A stretch of DNA of 64,000 bases, from NCBI GenBank assembly GCA_965153455.1, contig OZ234494.1, forward strand, positions 22,382,001 through 22,446,000. Direction: 5' to 3'. Position 1 is the stretch's first letter. Each line of letters opens with the position of its first letter. The DNA comes from Sphagnum compactum (lineage: Eukaryota; Bryophyta; Sphagnopsida; Sphagnales). Under the pieces are notes generated by a model. The model saw only the letters and a program-made list of their open reading frames with translations. It ran no database searches and had not been told where the DNA came from. Of the stretch, positions 48,971-60,199 are shown piece after piece. Both the position numbers and the translations under genes were made by a program.

Positions 48971-49781
48971 ATGGTTATACAAGTCTGAACCCCGTGCCTA
49001 ATGCACAGGTGTGTGTGCATTTGACAATACATATTACAAAATTACAATTACAAACTACATTTCCAAAACCTCTTTATATACGACATTCCGCATGTATCTA
49101 TCAAGACCCTGGCCGCTGAAAATCTTGATGTTTGCACTACTTGTGAAGGGTGAACCGGCACCTACACTGGTAAAAACCCTAAATTTTTTTAGAATGCTTG
49201 TAACCCTGGTAAATATGGCATCCTTAATACTAAATAAGTACCCCCAGTTTATATGGTGACGAACAGTTTTGGAAATAGAAAATTTCATGCAGCCAATGGG
49301 AAGGCTCAGCATGCACTCAAAAGGCCCAAATTTTTTAAGTTTTGGGTTGGGGGGGAAGGATTTTTTTTTTCATTTTTCCTTTGTTCCCAACATGTTCTTT
49401 TCAAGTTCCCAATGGGTTCCCTAAGGGTGTTCCCAATAGCACCTCCTTTAATTCCATAGCATGGACTTGGGAGGGCACAACATTTTTATTCTAGGTTGAA
49501 GGAGGGGTTTTTTGCTCAGGAGGTGGTGCTCTTCTGTCTAGGCAGGTTTGCATGAGCCCTAGTTGGCCTGCCAAGAAGATACTTTTAAAAATGAGAGTTA
49601 ACTTACATTTGAATACACTGGCCCTTCTCTTTTGGTGGTTTTCTTTTCTGTTTGTCACATATATAAGCTAAAATGATGTGTCACGTGGAAGCCCCTATGC
49701 TTCTATTTTAAATAGTGGGGATGACATAGCTGCATCCGTCCGGATGGATGACAGGACAGACGGATTCAGGGGGAGCCCTGT

Positions 49782-50292
49782 GCATAATGCACAGGTGTGT
49801 GTATTTGACAGTACATATTACAATATGAAATCACCTGCAATTATACCCATATGACAACATAGGTGAACTGACTGTAGAAGCAAAGTCCTGCAAAAACAGA
49901 AAAACCACCCTGAACCTATATGAATATAAGAACATAACTCAAGAATCGATGTAGAAATTTCCAACATATTGATATGCAGAAACCCCCCAACATATGTTGA
50001 ACCTGGAAAGCTCACAGCAACTAGCAGCTATGAACAATACGGAGCACCACGTCAAGTCGAATATGATCATCAACGCTGGTGCTGCATCCAAACACAACGA
50101 TCAGGTAAGTATTTGAATGAGAGTTTTCATTACCACAGAATATTGTTTAAAGTCTAACTGCTATGGGTCATGATGTACGTGCGATCAACTACCGATGGTG
50201 CAAGATGAAGCAGTGCAGAAGAGCTTATACCCACAACATCGTTAAGCTGCTGTTGCTGCTGCTACTGTTGCCGGATTGCCACATGACGTGAA
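49782..50292 (+). repeat. Inverted repeat A, left arm
   Basis: The sequence from GCACAGGTGTGTGTATTTGA through ACATAACTCAAGAATCGATG and AACATATGTTGAACCTGGAA to CACATGACGTGAA is repeated in reverse complement at 51700-52385. The left arm has an extra block of about 150 bp (50026-50175) that the right arm lacks. Confidence 0.85.
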
Positions 50293-50674
50293 TCTGCACC
50301 AGATCAGGAGATTGTCGACATTGAAAGCTCATGCGGCAGCAAGTAGCTCTGGTGATGAGGAGGAGGAGATTTTGATGGAGATAATTCTCTACAACTTTGA
50401 CCATGCAAACTATGTGGATCCTGTACCCGCTGAAGCAGAGCTGCATCGTCTTGGAAAATAATGAGTTGCCAAAGCCATGTGCAAGTTCCTCTTAATATAG
50501 CTTCTACAAAGTGTAAGTGCAGGGTTGCATCATCAAGTGCACCATCCCACCACACTTGTACACACTGCTGCTAGCCCTATCAGACGTGTGCCATAGATGC
50601 AGCAGACAACAACCTCTCGCGACCTTTTCAATCTGTGTTTTTGTGTGTGTGTGTGCGTGCATGCACGTCTGTCT

Positions 50675-51611
50675 GTTTTCTTTAAGAATCTAAATAGCTG
50701 GAATTGCCATCCTTACTGTCTCGCTCGCCGTCTTTCTTGATCATCTGCTCTCTAGTGTGCGCGCCTGCACGTGTGTCTGTTCTCTTTGTGAATAGAATAG
50801 TAAGAAAGGCCTAATGCACAGGTGTGTGTTTAAAATAAATCAAACATGCACCTAAAACTGGTGGGTCTTTGCCGGTCCTAACCCACCCCATCCGGCTTAA
50901 ATAGACATCCATCCCCGTCCGGCTTAAATAGACGGCTGACGGGATGGATGAATTAAGAAATTAAAATCTTATATATATATATAAGATAATTTTTCATTTT
51001 ATTTTATTATTATTATTATAAACAAAAAGAAACACCAAAAATAGAGAACGAAAAAGAAAATGAAAAGAAAAACACCCCGTCCTCTGTACAGTAAATCTTG
51101 GGGGTGCCCCCCCTGGGGCCGGGCAAGTTTGTGCCCCATGCCTAATGCACAGGTGTGTGTTTAAAATAAATCAAACATGCACCTAAAACTGCTAGGTCTT
51201 TGCCGGTCCTAACCCACCCCATCCGACTTAAATAGACGGCTGACGGGATGGATGAATTAAAAAATTAAAACTTTATATATATAAGATTATTTTTCATTTT
51301 TTATTTTATTATTATTATTATAAACAAAAAAAAACACCGAAAACAGAGAACGAAAAAAAAAATGAAAAGAAAAAGACCACGTCTTCTGTACAGTAAATCT
51401 TGGGGGTGCCCCCCTGGGGCTGGGCATGAGGGGGCGGGGGGGGGGGGGTTATTTATTTCTGCCAGGGTTTTTCTCCCTGTATGATGCCATCCATGGATGG
51501 ATGACGGGACAGATGGATGGACGGGTCGGACGGATGGAGGAAATGTCCGTCCGGTTGGATGACAGGACGGATGATGGACATGGGAAAGCCACGCCCTCGC
51601 TATATTTAGGG
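50675..51611 (+). repeat. Inverted repeat B, left arm, with internal 331-bp tandem duplication
   Basis: Matches 55306-56306 in reverse complement. It contains two direct copies of a unit starting CCTAATGCACAGGTGTGTGT at 50810 and 51141. Each unit continues with ACATGCACCTAAAACTG, GGTCCTAACCCACCCCATCC, a TTATTATTATTATAAAC run and GTACAGTAAATCTTGGGGGT. The arm ends with the GGATGG/GACGG-rich module. Confidence 0.88.
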
Positions 51612-51699
51612 CCGGACGGATTAAGGGGAAGATTCATTCGGCCGGCTTCAGGGGAAGCTTCACGACGTCCTTTACTATATATAATAGCTGGTCACCTGT

Positions 51700-52385
51700 G
51701 CATTCACGTCATGTGGTAATCCGGCAGCAGCAGCAACAACAACTTAACGATGTTGTGGGTATAAGCTCTTCTGCACTGCTTCATCTTGCACCATCGGTAG
51801 TTGATCGCTGTGAGCTTTCCAGGTTCAACATATGTTGGGGGGTTTTTGCATATGAATATGTTGGAAATTTCTACATCGATTCTTGAGTTATGTTTTTATA
51901 TTCATACAGGTTCAGGGTGGTTTTTTTGTTTTTGCAAGACTTTGCTTGTACAGTCAGTTCACTTCTGTTGTCATATGGGTATAATTGCACGTGATTTCAT
52001 ATTATTCTTCCTTAGCCACATTGGAAAGCTTCACTCTACATATGTCATCCTTGAGCTTGCAGCAAAAGCTCATATTTCTGCACATCAATCTTTGTCAAGG
52101 TGGAAGATGAATAGTGGGGTAATAGAAATTTTGGAGCAATTACCGTAAACCAGTAGCTAAATATTCTTGGTTGTGCTCCTCTGCTCCTTCGCCTTAATGT
52201 ACTAGATAGGAATTCTCCCCTTGAACTTTTATCATTTGTCCTTGCATTCCTTTGCATGCAGCTTTTTTCTACAGAGATCACAAATTATCAGTTTCCTCTC
52301 TAATCATTGTAAACCAGTAGCCAATATCATTGAGCATCATTTTGTAATATGTACCGTCAAATACACACACCTGTGCATTATGCAC
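51700..52385 (-). repeat. Inverted repeat A, right arm
   Basis: Reverse complement of 49782-50292. It shows TTCCAGGTTCAACATATGTT near 51820 and ACACACCTGTGCATTATGCA at its outer end. It carries an extra segment between about 52010 and 52330. Confidence 0.85.
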
Positions 52386-52399
52386 GGGGCTTATTATTA

Positions 52400-54009
52400 T
52401 TATTACATATATTAAAGGAACAATGAAGCCTCCCCTGAAGCCGTCTGAATGAAGCTTCCCCTAAATCCGTCCGGACCCGACGGACATTTCCTTCTTCCGT
52501 CCGACCCGTCCATCCATCCGTCCTGTCACCGGGACTCCGGACGGACAGTAGCCACTGATAGTAGCTAAGTATACCGAGGACGTCAAGTCGAAGGGTGAGA
52601 CACGTGTCCGCGTGCACGCAGGTGCGGGATGGCCTCTCAACCGCCCTCGTGAGCTCCCGCGCATCACATCTCATTAGGAGTTGATCTTAGGCTTTCTAAT
52701 CTCCAACGAAGTGATTATGCGATGCGATGCGATGCGATCGATCTGCCATGTCGGAGTGCGAATGAGAATCAAGGAACCCAATGATCTGCCTGCCTGTTGT
52801 CTGCCGGCCAAGAATTTTTAAAAAAAATTTCAGGCCACCTCCTCCCATCCCTCCTTGACGGACGGATTCCACGCTCTCGCATCGACACGGCCGCTCTCCA
52901 TCATTTTCTGTTTTTCGGAATTTGGTCTGCGTTCGATTCGTCCGTGCTGCCTTCTGAAGTGAAGCAAAGCGGGGAGAAGGGGGTTGGGGGTCCCGCCACC
53001 CTGCTGCTGCTAATGTTATTATTCAATTGATATAATCTTCAAGGACCTGGGGTGATATTTGAAGGCATGTTTTTCTTTTGCACTCTGTATGAACCTTCTT
53101 CCTGAGTTGTGAGTGAGCTGGGAAAGGATCCAGACATGAGTAATTATTTAAATAGTTGTTGATTTCAGAGGGGCCAAATCCTGCCTCAGATCCTGAGGTG
53201 GAATATGTTGAATCGGTCAAGGGTCTTAAATGTAACCAGTCCCAAAACTACTGCTGCGATCCTTGGCCGATTTAACAATTTCCACCCTGTGGTGAGTACC
53301 TTGCAATTGGACTTTAAACAGAGCTGAGCAACATGTGAGAATTCACTTTCTTGCTCCTCCTTTAAAACTCTACTTCTCGATTCTGACGTTACCACCTCAG
53401 AAGGGAAGGGTCCCCACCGAACCAATAAGCCTTCACACTCATGATCCTGAGCAACACCATATCCTGGGCTATATAAGAAAGCCATCCCCCAGCAAGAACT
53501 CAACAACAATTTTTGCATGAAGATAGTCCTTCAATTTTTGCATGAAGATAGTCCTTCAGGTCGTCAAGATTTCATCAAATTCAGGAGGGTGGATAAAGAG
53601 AGTGTTAGTTATCTGCGATATGGGTACAATATTTTCTCTTACAAACATGAGTAAAGATTTGAACTCACAACTCTGGTCATATCTGCCCACATTTAACTAT
53701 ACTTCTGCAGGAGGAGACTTAGCCAAATGGGTCACAGAGACTATCATCAGATCAGACTGAATCCCTGTTGATGCTTCTTTACAAGAAATGACACATCCTG
53801 TTAGTCAGTTAAGCTGTGAAGGTTTTTTTTATCATGGTGAAATTTACAACGTTGTGTTCTTCTCTGTTTTTCTTCTCTTCTGCAATTGTTGTCCATGGTT
53901 GTTCTGTTCACTGCAGAACCTTCTGCAGCTATGTAGTACAGTTAGTTGTTATTACTGCCAAAGGGTTCTTAATGGTTAGGTAGACTCAGTGCTCATATCT
54001 GAATCTGAT
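52400..54009. other. Loop of inverted repeat B, unrecognised GC-rich sequence
   Basis: Short frames occur (for example 53186-53518 minus and 53542-53760 plus), but none is assigned to a family. A small GATGC repeat lies near 52718. Possible splice-like sites around 53280 hint at other captured exon fragments, without firm support. Confidence 0.35.
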
Positions 54010-54312
54010 TTAAGAATCTAAACTCAGTACATGAAGCATGGTGAGGAGGCCGATCGGCACACCCAAAACGCGCATGGTGGCCGGAAGTGCCATAATCCCT
54101 GCCCCAATGACAGTGGTTGCCAGATTGAACACTGAACTTCCAACACTGGCGACTGTAGTATCCGGCAGTTGTTCAAGCCTCTCCTGTTTAACCAGTCTCT
54201 CTTCATCATCTGTGCCTGTTAAATGAGGGCTTTGAAGGAGCAGAGGAAGCTCATCAACTGGCACTTTGTGCATATTTTCAGAAATTTCAATCAAAGAGAC
54301 ACCTGCTGCCAT
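54010..54312 (-). pseudogene. Fragment of an AVT6/SLC38-type amino acid transporter
   Basis: An intact 100-codon frame encodes a polar N-terminus (VDELPLLLQSPHL) followed by SSVFNLATTVIGAGIMALPA and TMRVLGVPIGLL. This is the first transmembrane helix of the AVT6/SLC38 family of vacuolar or plasma-membrane amino acid transporters, whose full proteins have about 11 helices. Similarity stops after GLLTM, and I find no continuation (for example the second helix) on the minus strand down to 52.8 kb. It lies inside the loop of inverted repeat B, so a transposon-captured first exon is the best reading. A real gene with a far downstream second exon, beyond the repeats, cannot be excluded. Confidence 0.6.
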
Positions 54313-55305
54313 GAGATTTCTTTGTCAGATTACTGCATCTGTCAGAAAGCAGGCTATGCAATTTTCCTCATCCAGAACCAGCAGATGCACTCACAAAGAA
54401 ATGGAACCATATGAAGAGGTCCTAGAGTCTAGCATTTTATTTGGGCATTGAGTCTAAAATAATGGTGCTTGGAACTGATTTGGGAGGGATGGCAGGTGCA
54501 GGAACTTGGTGGCATTGGAGCACCAACATTTCAAGTTCTTGATCCTGAAGGCAAATCTGTTGCCATTTTATGGGGCCAAGATCGGCTGAACATTGTTGCT
54601 GATCTTCTTTGTGGCTGGCGCGCTAGGCTCGGTTGCAGATCACTGGGTCCACATGCTTCCACAACTTCTAAACTCTTCTCCAAGTCAAAACTTTGATATT
54701 CACAAGTATTTAAATAATCATGGTAAGTTGTCATTTGCATTGCAGCAACACAAGGTCCTGCTGGATCTAAGTAACAGTCAAGTTGGTGTCTTTGGTGAGA
54801 TTGGACTCCTCGAGAGGGAAGGGGGTGACGATGTTACACACAGTTTAGACAAACCAGCATTGCTATATAGTCGTTACAGTTTGGTGTCTCTTGCTAATGA
54901 TATTATCTATACTAAAATTTTCAAAAATCCAGAGCCAACGCTTAAGATTCTAAATATATTAATTATTTGGCAAACATTTGCTAAATCCGTTCAGGGACTA
55001 TGATATATATGTTCAAGTTCCCGATAATGCTTTCCTCATGCTTTAACTATGGGTAAAGCATATGAGTTGAGAACATTTGCAAAATGTGAGCCCAAACTTG
55101 GCTATTGTGTCGTTCTAGGTCCCTTACTTTTGGAAATGCCCTTCACCCACTATATAGTCCAACACCTATCCAGTCCCTCTTTATCTCATTTAATCCTTGA
55201 GAGCGGCCGTTTTGTTTGGCTATGTGAAATTGTGTGGACGTCGTTATTTTGGAACTATAGTTTGTAGTTGTAATTTTGTAATATGTACCGTCAAATACAC
55301 ACACA
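54313..55305. other. Remaining loop of inverted repeat B
   Basis: A plus-strand frame around 54495-54696 (with FQVLDPEGKSVAILWGQDRL) looks protein-like in composition and follows an AG splice-acceptor-like site. I cannot name its family. It may be a second captured exon. Beyond 54.75 kb there is no coding signal I trust. Confidence 0.3.
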
Positions 55306-56306
55306 CCTAAATATAGCGAGGGCGTGGCTTTCCCATGTCCGTCATCCGTCCTGTCATCCAACCGGACGGACATTTCCTCCATCCGTCCGACTCGTCCATC
55401 CATCCGTCCCGTCATCCATCCATGGATGGCATCATACAGGGAAGAAAACCCTGGCAGAAATAAATAACCCCCCCCCCCGCCCCCTCATGCCCGGCCCCAA
55501 GGGGGGCACCCCCAAGATTTATTGTACAGAGGACGTGGTCTTTTTCTTTTCATTTTTTTTTCGTTCTTTGTTTTCGGTGTTTTTTTTTGGGTTTATAATA
55601 ATAATAATAAAATAGAAAAATGAAAAATAATATTATATATATATATAAAGTTTTAATTTTTTAATTCATCCATCCCATCAGCCGTCTATTTAAGCCAGAC
55701 GTGGATGGATGTCTATTTAAGCCGGATGGGGTGGGTTAGGACCGGCAAAGACCTAACAGTTTTAGGTGCATGTTCGATTTATTTTAAACACACACCTGTG
55801 CATTAGGCACGGGGCACAAACTTGCCCGGCCCCAGGGGGGGCACCCCCAAGATTTACTGTACAGAGGATGGGGTGTTTTTCTTTTCATTTTCTTTTTCGT
55901 TCTCTGTTTTCGGTGTTTCTTTTTGTTTATAATAATAATAATAAAATAGAAAAATGAAAAATTATCTTATATATATAAAGTTTTAATTTCTTAATTCATC
56001 CATCCCCGTCTGGCTTATTTTTTAATTCATCCATCCCGTTAGCCATCTATTTAAGCCGGACTGGGATGGATGTCTATTTAAGCCCGATGGGGTGGGTTAG
56101 GACCAGCAAAGACCCACCAGTTTTAAGTGCATGTTTGATTTATTTTAAACACACACCTGTGCATTAGGCCTTTCTTACTATTCTATTCACAAAGAGAACA
56201 GACACACGTGCAGGCACACACGCAAGAGAGCAGATGATCAAGAAAGACGGCGAGCGAGATAGTAAGGATGGCAATTCGGGCTATTTAGATTCTCAAAGAA
56301 AATAGA
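55306..56306 (-). repeat. Inverted repeat B, right arm
   Basis: Reverse complement of 50675-51611, including both internal units, the poly-C/poly-G tract near 55471 and the outer AAGAAAGACGGCGAGCGAGA block. Arms of about 0.95 kb enclose a loop of about 3.7 kb that holds a captured gene fragment. Confidence 0.88.
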
Positions 56307-56308
56307 TA

Positions 56309-57185
56309 ATGAAGCTTCCCCTGAAGCCGGACGAATGAAGCTTCCCCTAAATCCGTCCGGACCCAAGATTTACTGTATAGAGGACGGGGTCTTTTTCTTT
56401 TCATTTTCTTTTTAGTTCTCTGTTTTCGGTGTTTCTTTTTGTTTATAATAATCTCTTTGCAACAGCAACAAGAAACGTTGTCTTTGCTTCGGCAAGAAGT
56501 TTCCGAGATTTCTTTTCAGCAACAAGATAATTCTTTGCAGCACCCAGAGAATTCTTTGCAGCAGGTAGATGCATTGTTTGCAGCTGCAAAAGAATTTGTT
56601 TGCAGCAGCAAGAGATTTTTTTTACAGCAGCAAGAAATTTTGTTTGTAGCAACAAGAGACTTCCTTTGCAGCAGCAAGAGATTTCTGAGATTTCTTTGCA
56701 GCAGCAAGAGGCTTTGTTTGCAACAGCAAGAGACTTTGTTTGCAACAGCAAGAGACTTTGTTTGCAGCAGCAAGAAATTTTGTTTGCAGTAACAAGAGAA
56801 TTCTTTGCAGCAACAAGAGGCTTTCTTTGCAACAGCAAGAGATTTCTAAGATTTCTTTGCAGCAGCAAGAGACTTGCTTTGCTGCAATAAGAGAATTCTT
56901 TGCAGCACCCAAAGAATTCTTTGCAGCAACAAGAGACCTTCTTTGCAGCAGCAAGAGAACACTTTGCAGTAGCAAGAGACTTTCTGAGATTTATGGGATT
57001 TGTTTTTTTTCTTTTTCCGCAGTAGTTAAAGGATGATTTTTTCCTTCCTTATGGTTTTCTTTTTATGATTTCTGTGTATCTGTGTGTCTTCTTCTTTTGG
57101 TTGCAGCATTTTGCAGCTTTAGGCTTCCCATGTCCAAAGCTCAAGAATCTTGCAAACCATTTTCTTCGAGTAGTGAACTTAGACT
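56309..57185 (+). repeat. Inverted repeat C, left arm
   Basis: Begins with GAAGCTTCCCCTGAAGCCGG, continues through the CAG-rich minisatellite and ends with GCTTTAGGCTTCCCATGTCC and TTCTTCGAGTAGTGAACTTA. It matches 59335-60193 in reverse complement, with only scattered differences by eye. Confidence 0.88.
56457..56985 (+). repeat. CAG-rich minisatellite (TTTGCAGCAGCAAGAGA-type)
   Basis: About 20 imperfect units of roughly 24-27 bp built on TTTGCAGCAGCAAGAGACTT. One frame reads LQQQE.LFAAARDFVCSSKR over and over. Open frames on both strands and in several phases arise from the repeat and are not taken as genes. The mirrored copy is at 59515-60040. Confidence 0.85.
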
Positions 57186-59334
57186 TCGATCTGATAAGGC
57201 TAGTAGCAGTGTGTACAAGTGTGGTGGGATGGTGCACTTGATGATTTTTGTTTTGATTAGATGCAGGTTTGAAGTTTGGAAAAAGAAGACAAACCTCATT
57301 TTTTTTTCAAGTATGGTTTTTTTCCTCTTTCTTTTGCTCTCTGTTTGGTTTCTTATTTTTGTCATCTATTTTTAAATTTTCTTTTAAGATTATTTTACTG
57401 TATTTCCCTTTTTTGTTTCATGTTTAAGTGTTTACAAAAAATTTCTAATTGTTAAAATGTTTTTCTGTTTTTATTTTTTTTCTAGTTTTTTCCCTTTTTA
57501 AAATATATATTTAGAGGATTTTTTGGGCAAGTTGTGTTTGGTGTGGAGAGTGGACTGTCCACTGTTCAATTTCCACTTGGACAGTAAATAGTCACCTTTT
57601 CCATGCATGCTTTGTCAAATGTTGTCCTCCTTTCACCCCATTTAAGCTGGATGACGGGATGGATGAAATGTCCGTCCGGCTTAAATAGACAGATGAAATA
57701 GCCTAAATTCAGCTCTTGAAAAAAAGTTCCACCACAGAGGTGGACCCAACTCTCTCTCTCTCTCTCTCATCATCAACAGTGTGTGCATCCTTGCTCGCAT
57801 GCACACACATATTCTTCGTTATATATACCTATTCACTGCAGGCCCGACAAAAAACAAAGCAAGAGAGCCCCTAAGAGTGGATGAAGATATGGATGAGTAT
57901 ATGGATGTAGTGACGAAAGACAGAACGGACGGGATGGATGAAATGTTCGTTCGGGTGGATGACGGGACAGACGGATTAAGGGGAAGCTTCATTCGTAATG
58001 CACAGGTGTGTGTGTATTTGACGGTAACGATTTTGCAGGTGTGAAGCTTCAACCCCCAGCTGGTTGCAATAGTTTTCTAGTTCTTTGCTGGTGAGGTCAA
58101 ATCTACTGAGACAATCATTGCATCTTCTCATTGATGGCAGATAATTAAGAATGGTGATGGAAGAATGGAGATGTGTACTATGCTGTGGACAGCTTTCCTG
58201 GATATGGTTGCCTCTCAGGCCAAAAGCTGGATGAAAATCAGGCAGGTGAACATGTGGATACCCATAAGCTTTCTGCAGACTTCACTCTTTGAAAGGTCCA
58301 TGCTCTTACATGGTGAGATTGTGTACCTTGCTGAGGGGACAACTTGTTGGCAGTCAGGGTGGAATGTTGAAGCTTATTGTTGATTTCCAGGATGTCTGTG
58401 TGAATTGCAAAGCTTAGATGTGATAGGTAGATGCCAATGTGGAAATCAAAATCAAATGAAAGTGCAAATGCAGTGAAACTCTCATTGAGAAGATTTGGTG
58501 GTGGATCAGAAAGTCATCAGAAAGCCCTGCCTGGGTGCATACACCATTGCATAACATCAAAGAGTAGAAGTCTTCCAAACCTAACCCTAAGAAGAAAAGC
58601 CTGATCACCGATCCAGGATGGTAGACGCTTCTGCACCTGCTATTGAAAGACAGCAAGTTGTTAAGGACAACACCTTCACCCGCCTCAACGTATCGGCCAT
58701 GGCACCTTCATACACCACATCCACACACCAAGAAATCGCAAACAAAAAAACCAAAAAAGAACCTGTCAACCCCAAAATAAGAGTCCATGCAAAAACTCAG
58801 ACAAGACATGAGCACTGACTCTCTGACTCTCTATCTCTCTCTTGCCAGTGACCATTTTAGTGGGGGATAAACTGGCTGTGGCGCAATGGCCCATGCATGT
58901 AGTCAGGAATGATTGAGCAAGTTAAGCGAAGTCTAATCTGCGGGTAGCTGGGAGCTCCTCCAGCGCCAGTCAGCGCCACGTCGTGAGAAGCTGGTGATGT
59001 GTTGCTCTTTGCGGCTAGCTAGCATGCAACTGCTGATCATATGCTGATTTCAATTTAGAAACATGGGTTGCAATGATTAAATCCACAAAGGGTTCCAAGC
59101 TGCAGATGAAGAGCTGCTGAGCACAGAATTTCTATAATTTACCCATCATAATTGCGACCGGACAGATGGACAAACGGATTTTAAACTGATTTTGCTGTAT
59201 TTTAAAGGTCGGTAGAGTAAGAAGGAAAACAATCTTCAAACAATCTGCTTCGATGATGCGGGTGTGAAATTTAAAATCATTTCTTCTTACTCTGATCTTG
59301 AAGGACCCTTGTACACCCATCTTGACTCGATCGA
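57186..59334. other. Loop of inverted repeat C
   Basis: Holds the GACGG/GGATGG module twice (57645-57695 and 57910-57985), a TC run near 57752 and one end motif at 57997. The 58.1-58.9 kb part has gene-like composition, but I recognise no protein. A 30-bp stretch near 57212 (GTACAAGTGTGGTGGGATGG) recurs in reverse complement near 50555, tying this loop to the A/B repeats. Confidence 0.45.
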
Positions 59335-60193
59335 AGTCTAAGTTCACTACTCGAAGAAAATGGTCTGCAAGATTCTTGAGCTTTGGACATGGGAAGCCTA
59401 AAGCTGCAAAATGCTGCAACCAAAAGAAGAAGACACACAGATACACAGAAATCATAAAAAGAAAACCATAAGGAAGGAAAAAATCATCCTCTAACTACTG
59501 CGGAAAAAGAAAAAAAACAAATCCCATAAATCTCAGAAAGTCTCTTGCTATTGCAAAGTGTTCTCTTGCTGCTGCAAAGAAGGTCTCTTGTTGCTGCAAA
59601 GAATTCTCTGGGTGCTGCAAAGAATTTTCTTGTTGCAGCAAAGCAAGTCTCTTGCTGCTGCAAAGAAATCTTAGAAATCTCTTGCTATTGCAAAGAAAGC
59701 CTCTTGTTGCTGCAAAGAATTCTCTTGTTACTACAAACAAAATTTCTTGCTGCTGCAAACAAAATTTCTTGCTGCTGCAAACAAAGTCTCTTGCTGCTGC
59801 AAACAAAGCCTCTTGCTGTTGCAAAGAAATCTCAGAAATCTCTTGCTGCTGCAAAGGAAGTCTCTTGTTGCTGCAAATAAAATTTCTTGCTGCTGTAAAC
59901 AAAGTCTCTTGCTGCTGCAAAGAATGCATCTACCTGCTGCAAAGAATTCTCTGGGTGCTACAAAGAATTATCTTGTTGCTGAAAAGAAATCTCGGAAACT
60001 TCTTGCCGAAGCAAAGACAGCGTCTCTTGTTGCTGCTGTAAAGAGATTATTATAAACAAAAAGAAACACCGAAAACAGAGAATGAAAAAGAAAATGAAAA
60101 GAAAAAGACCCCGTCCTCTGTACAGTAAATCTTGGGGCCGGACGGATTAAGGGGAAGCTTCATTCGCACGGCTTCAGGGGAAGCTTCATTGTT
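59335..60193 (-). repeat. Inverted repeat C, right arm
   Basis: Reverse complement of 56309-57185, including the minisatellite (59515-60040, read as CTTGCTGCTGCAAAGAA). It ends with GGGGAAGCTTCATTGTTCC. The end continues into TTTACTATAGCTGGTCAC, also seen near 51670-51690. Confidence 0.88.
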
Positions 60194-60199
60194 CCTTTA

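Noticed and set aside
56439-57036. Several overlapping Gln/Ala/Cys-rich and Leu-rich frames as proteins
   Set aside because: They are open in several phases and on both strands because the minisatellite unit contains no stop; no start context or family supports a gene. The same applies to 59495-60055.
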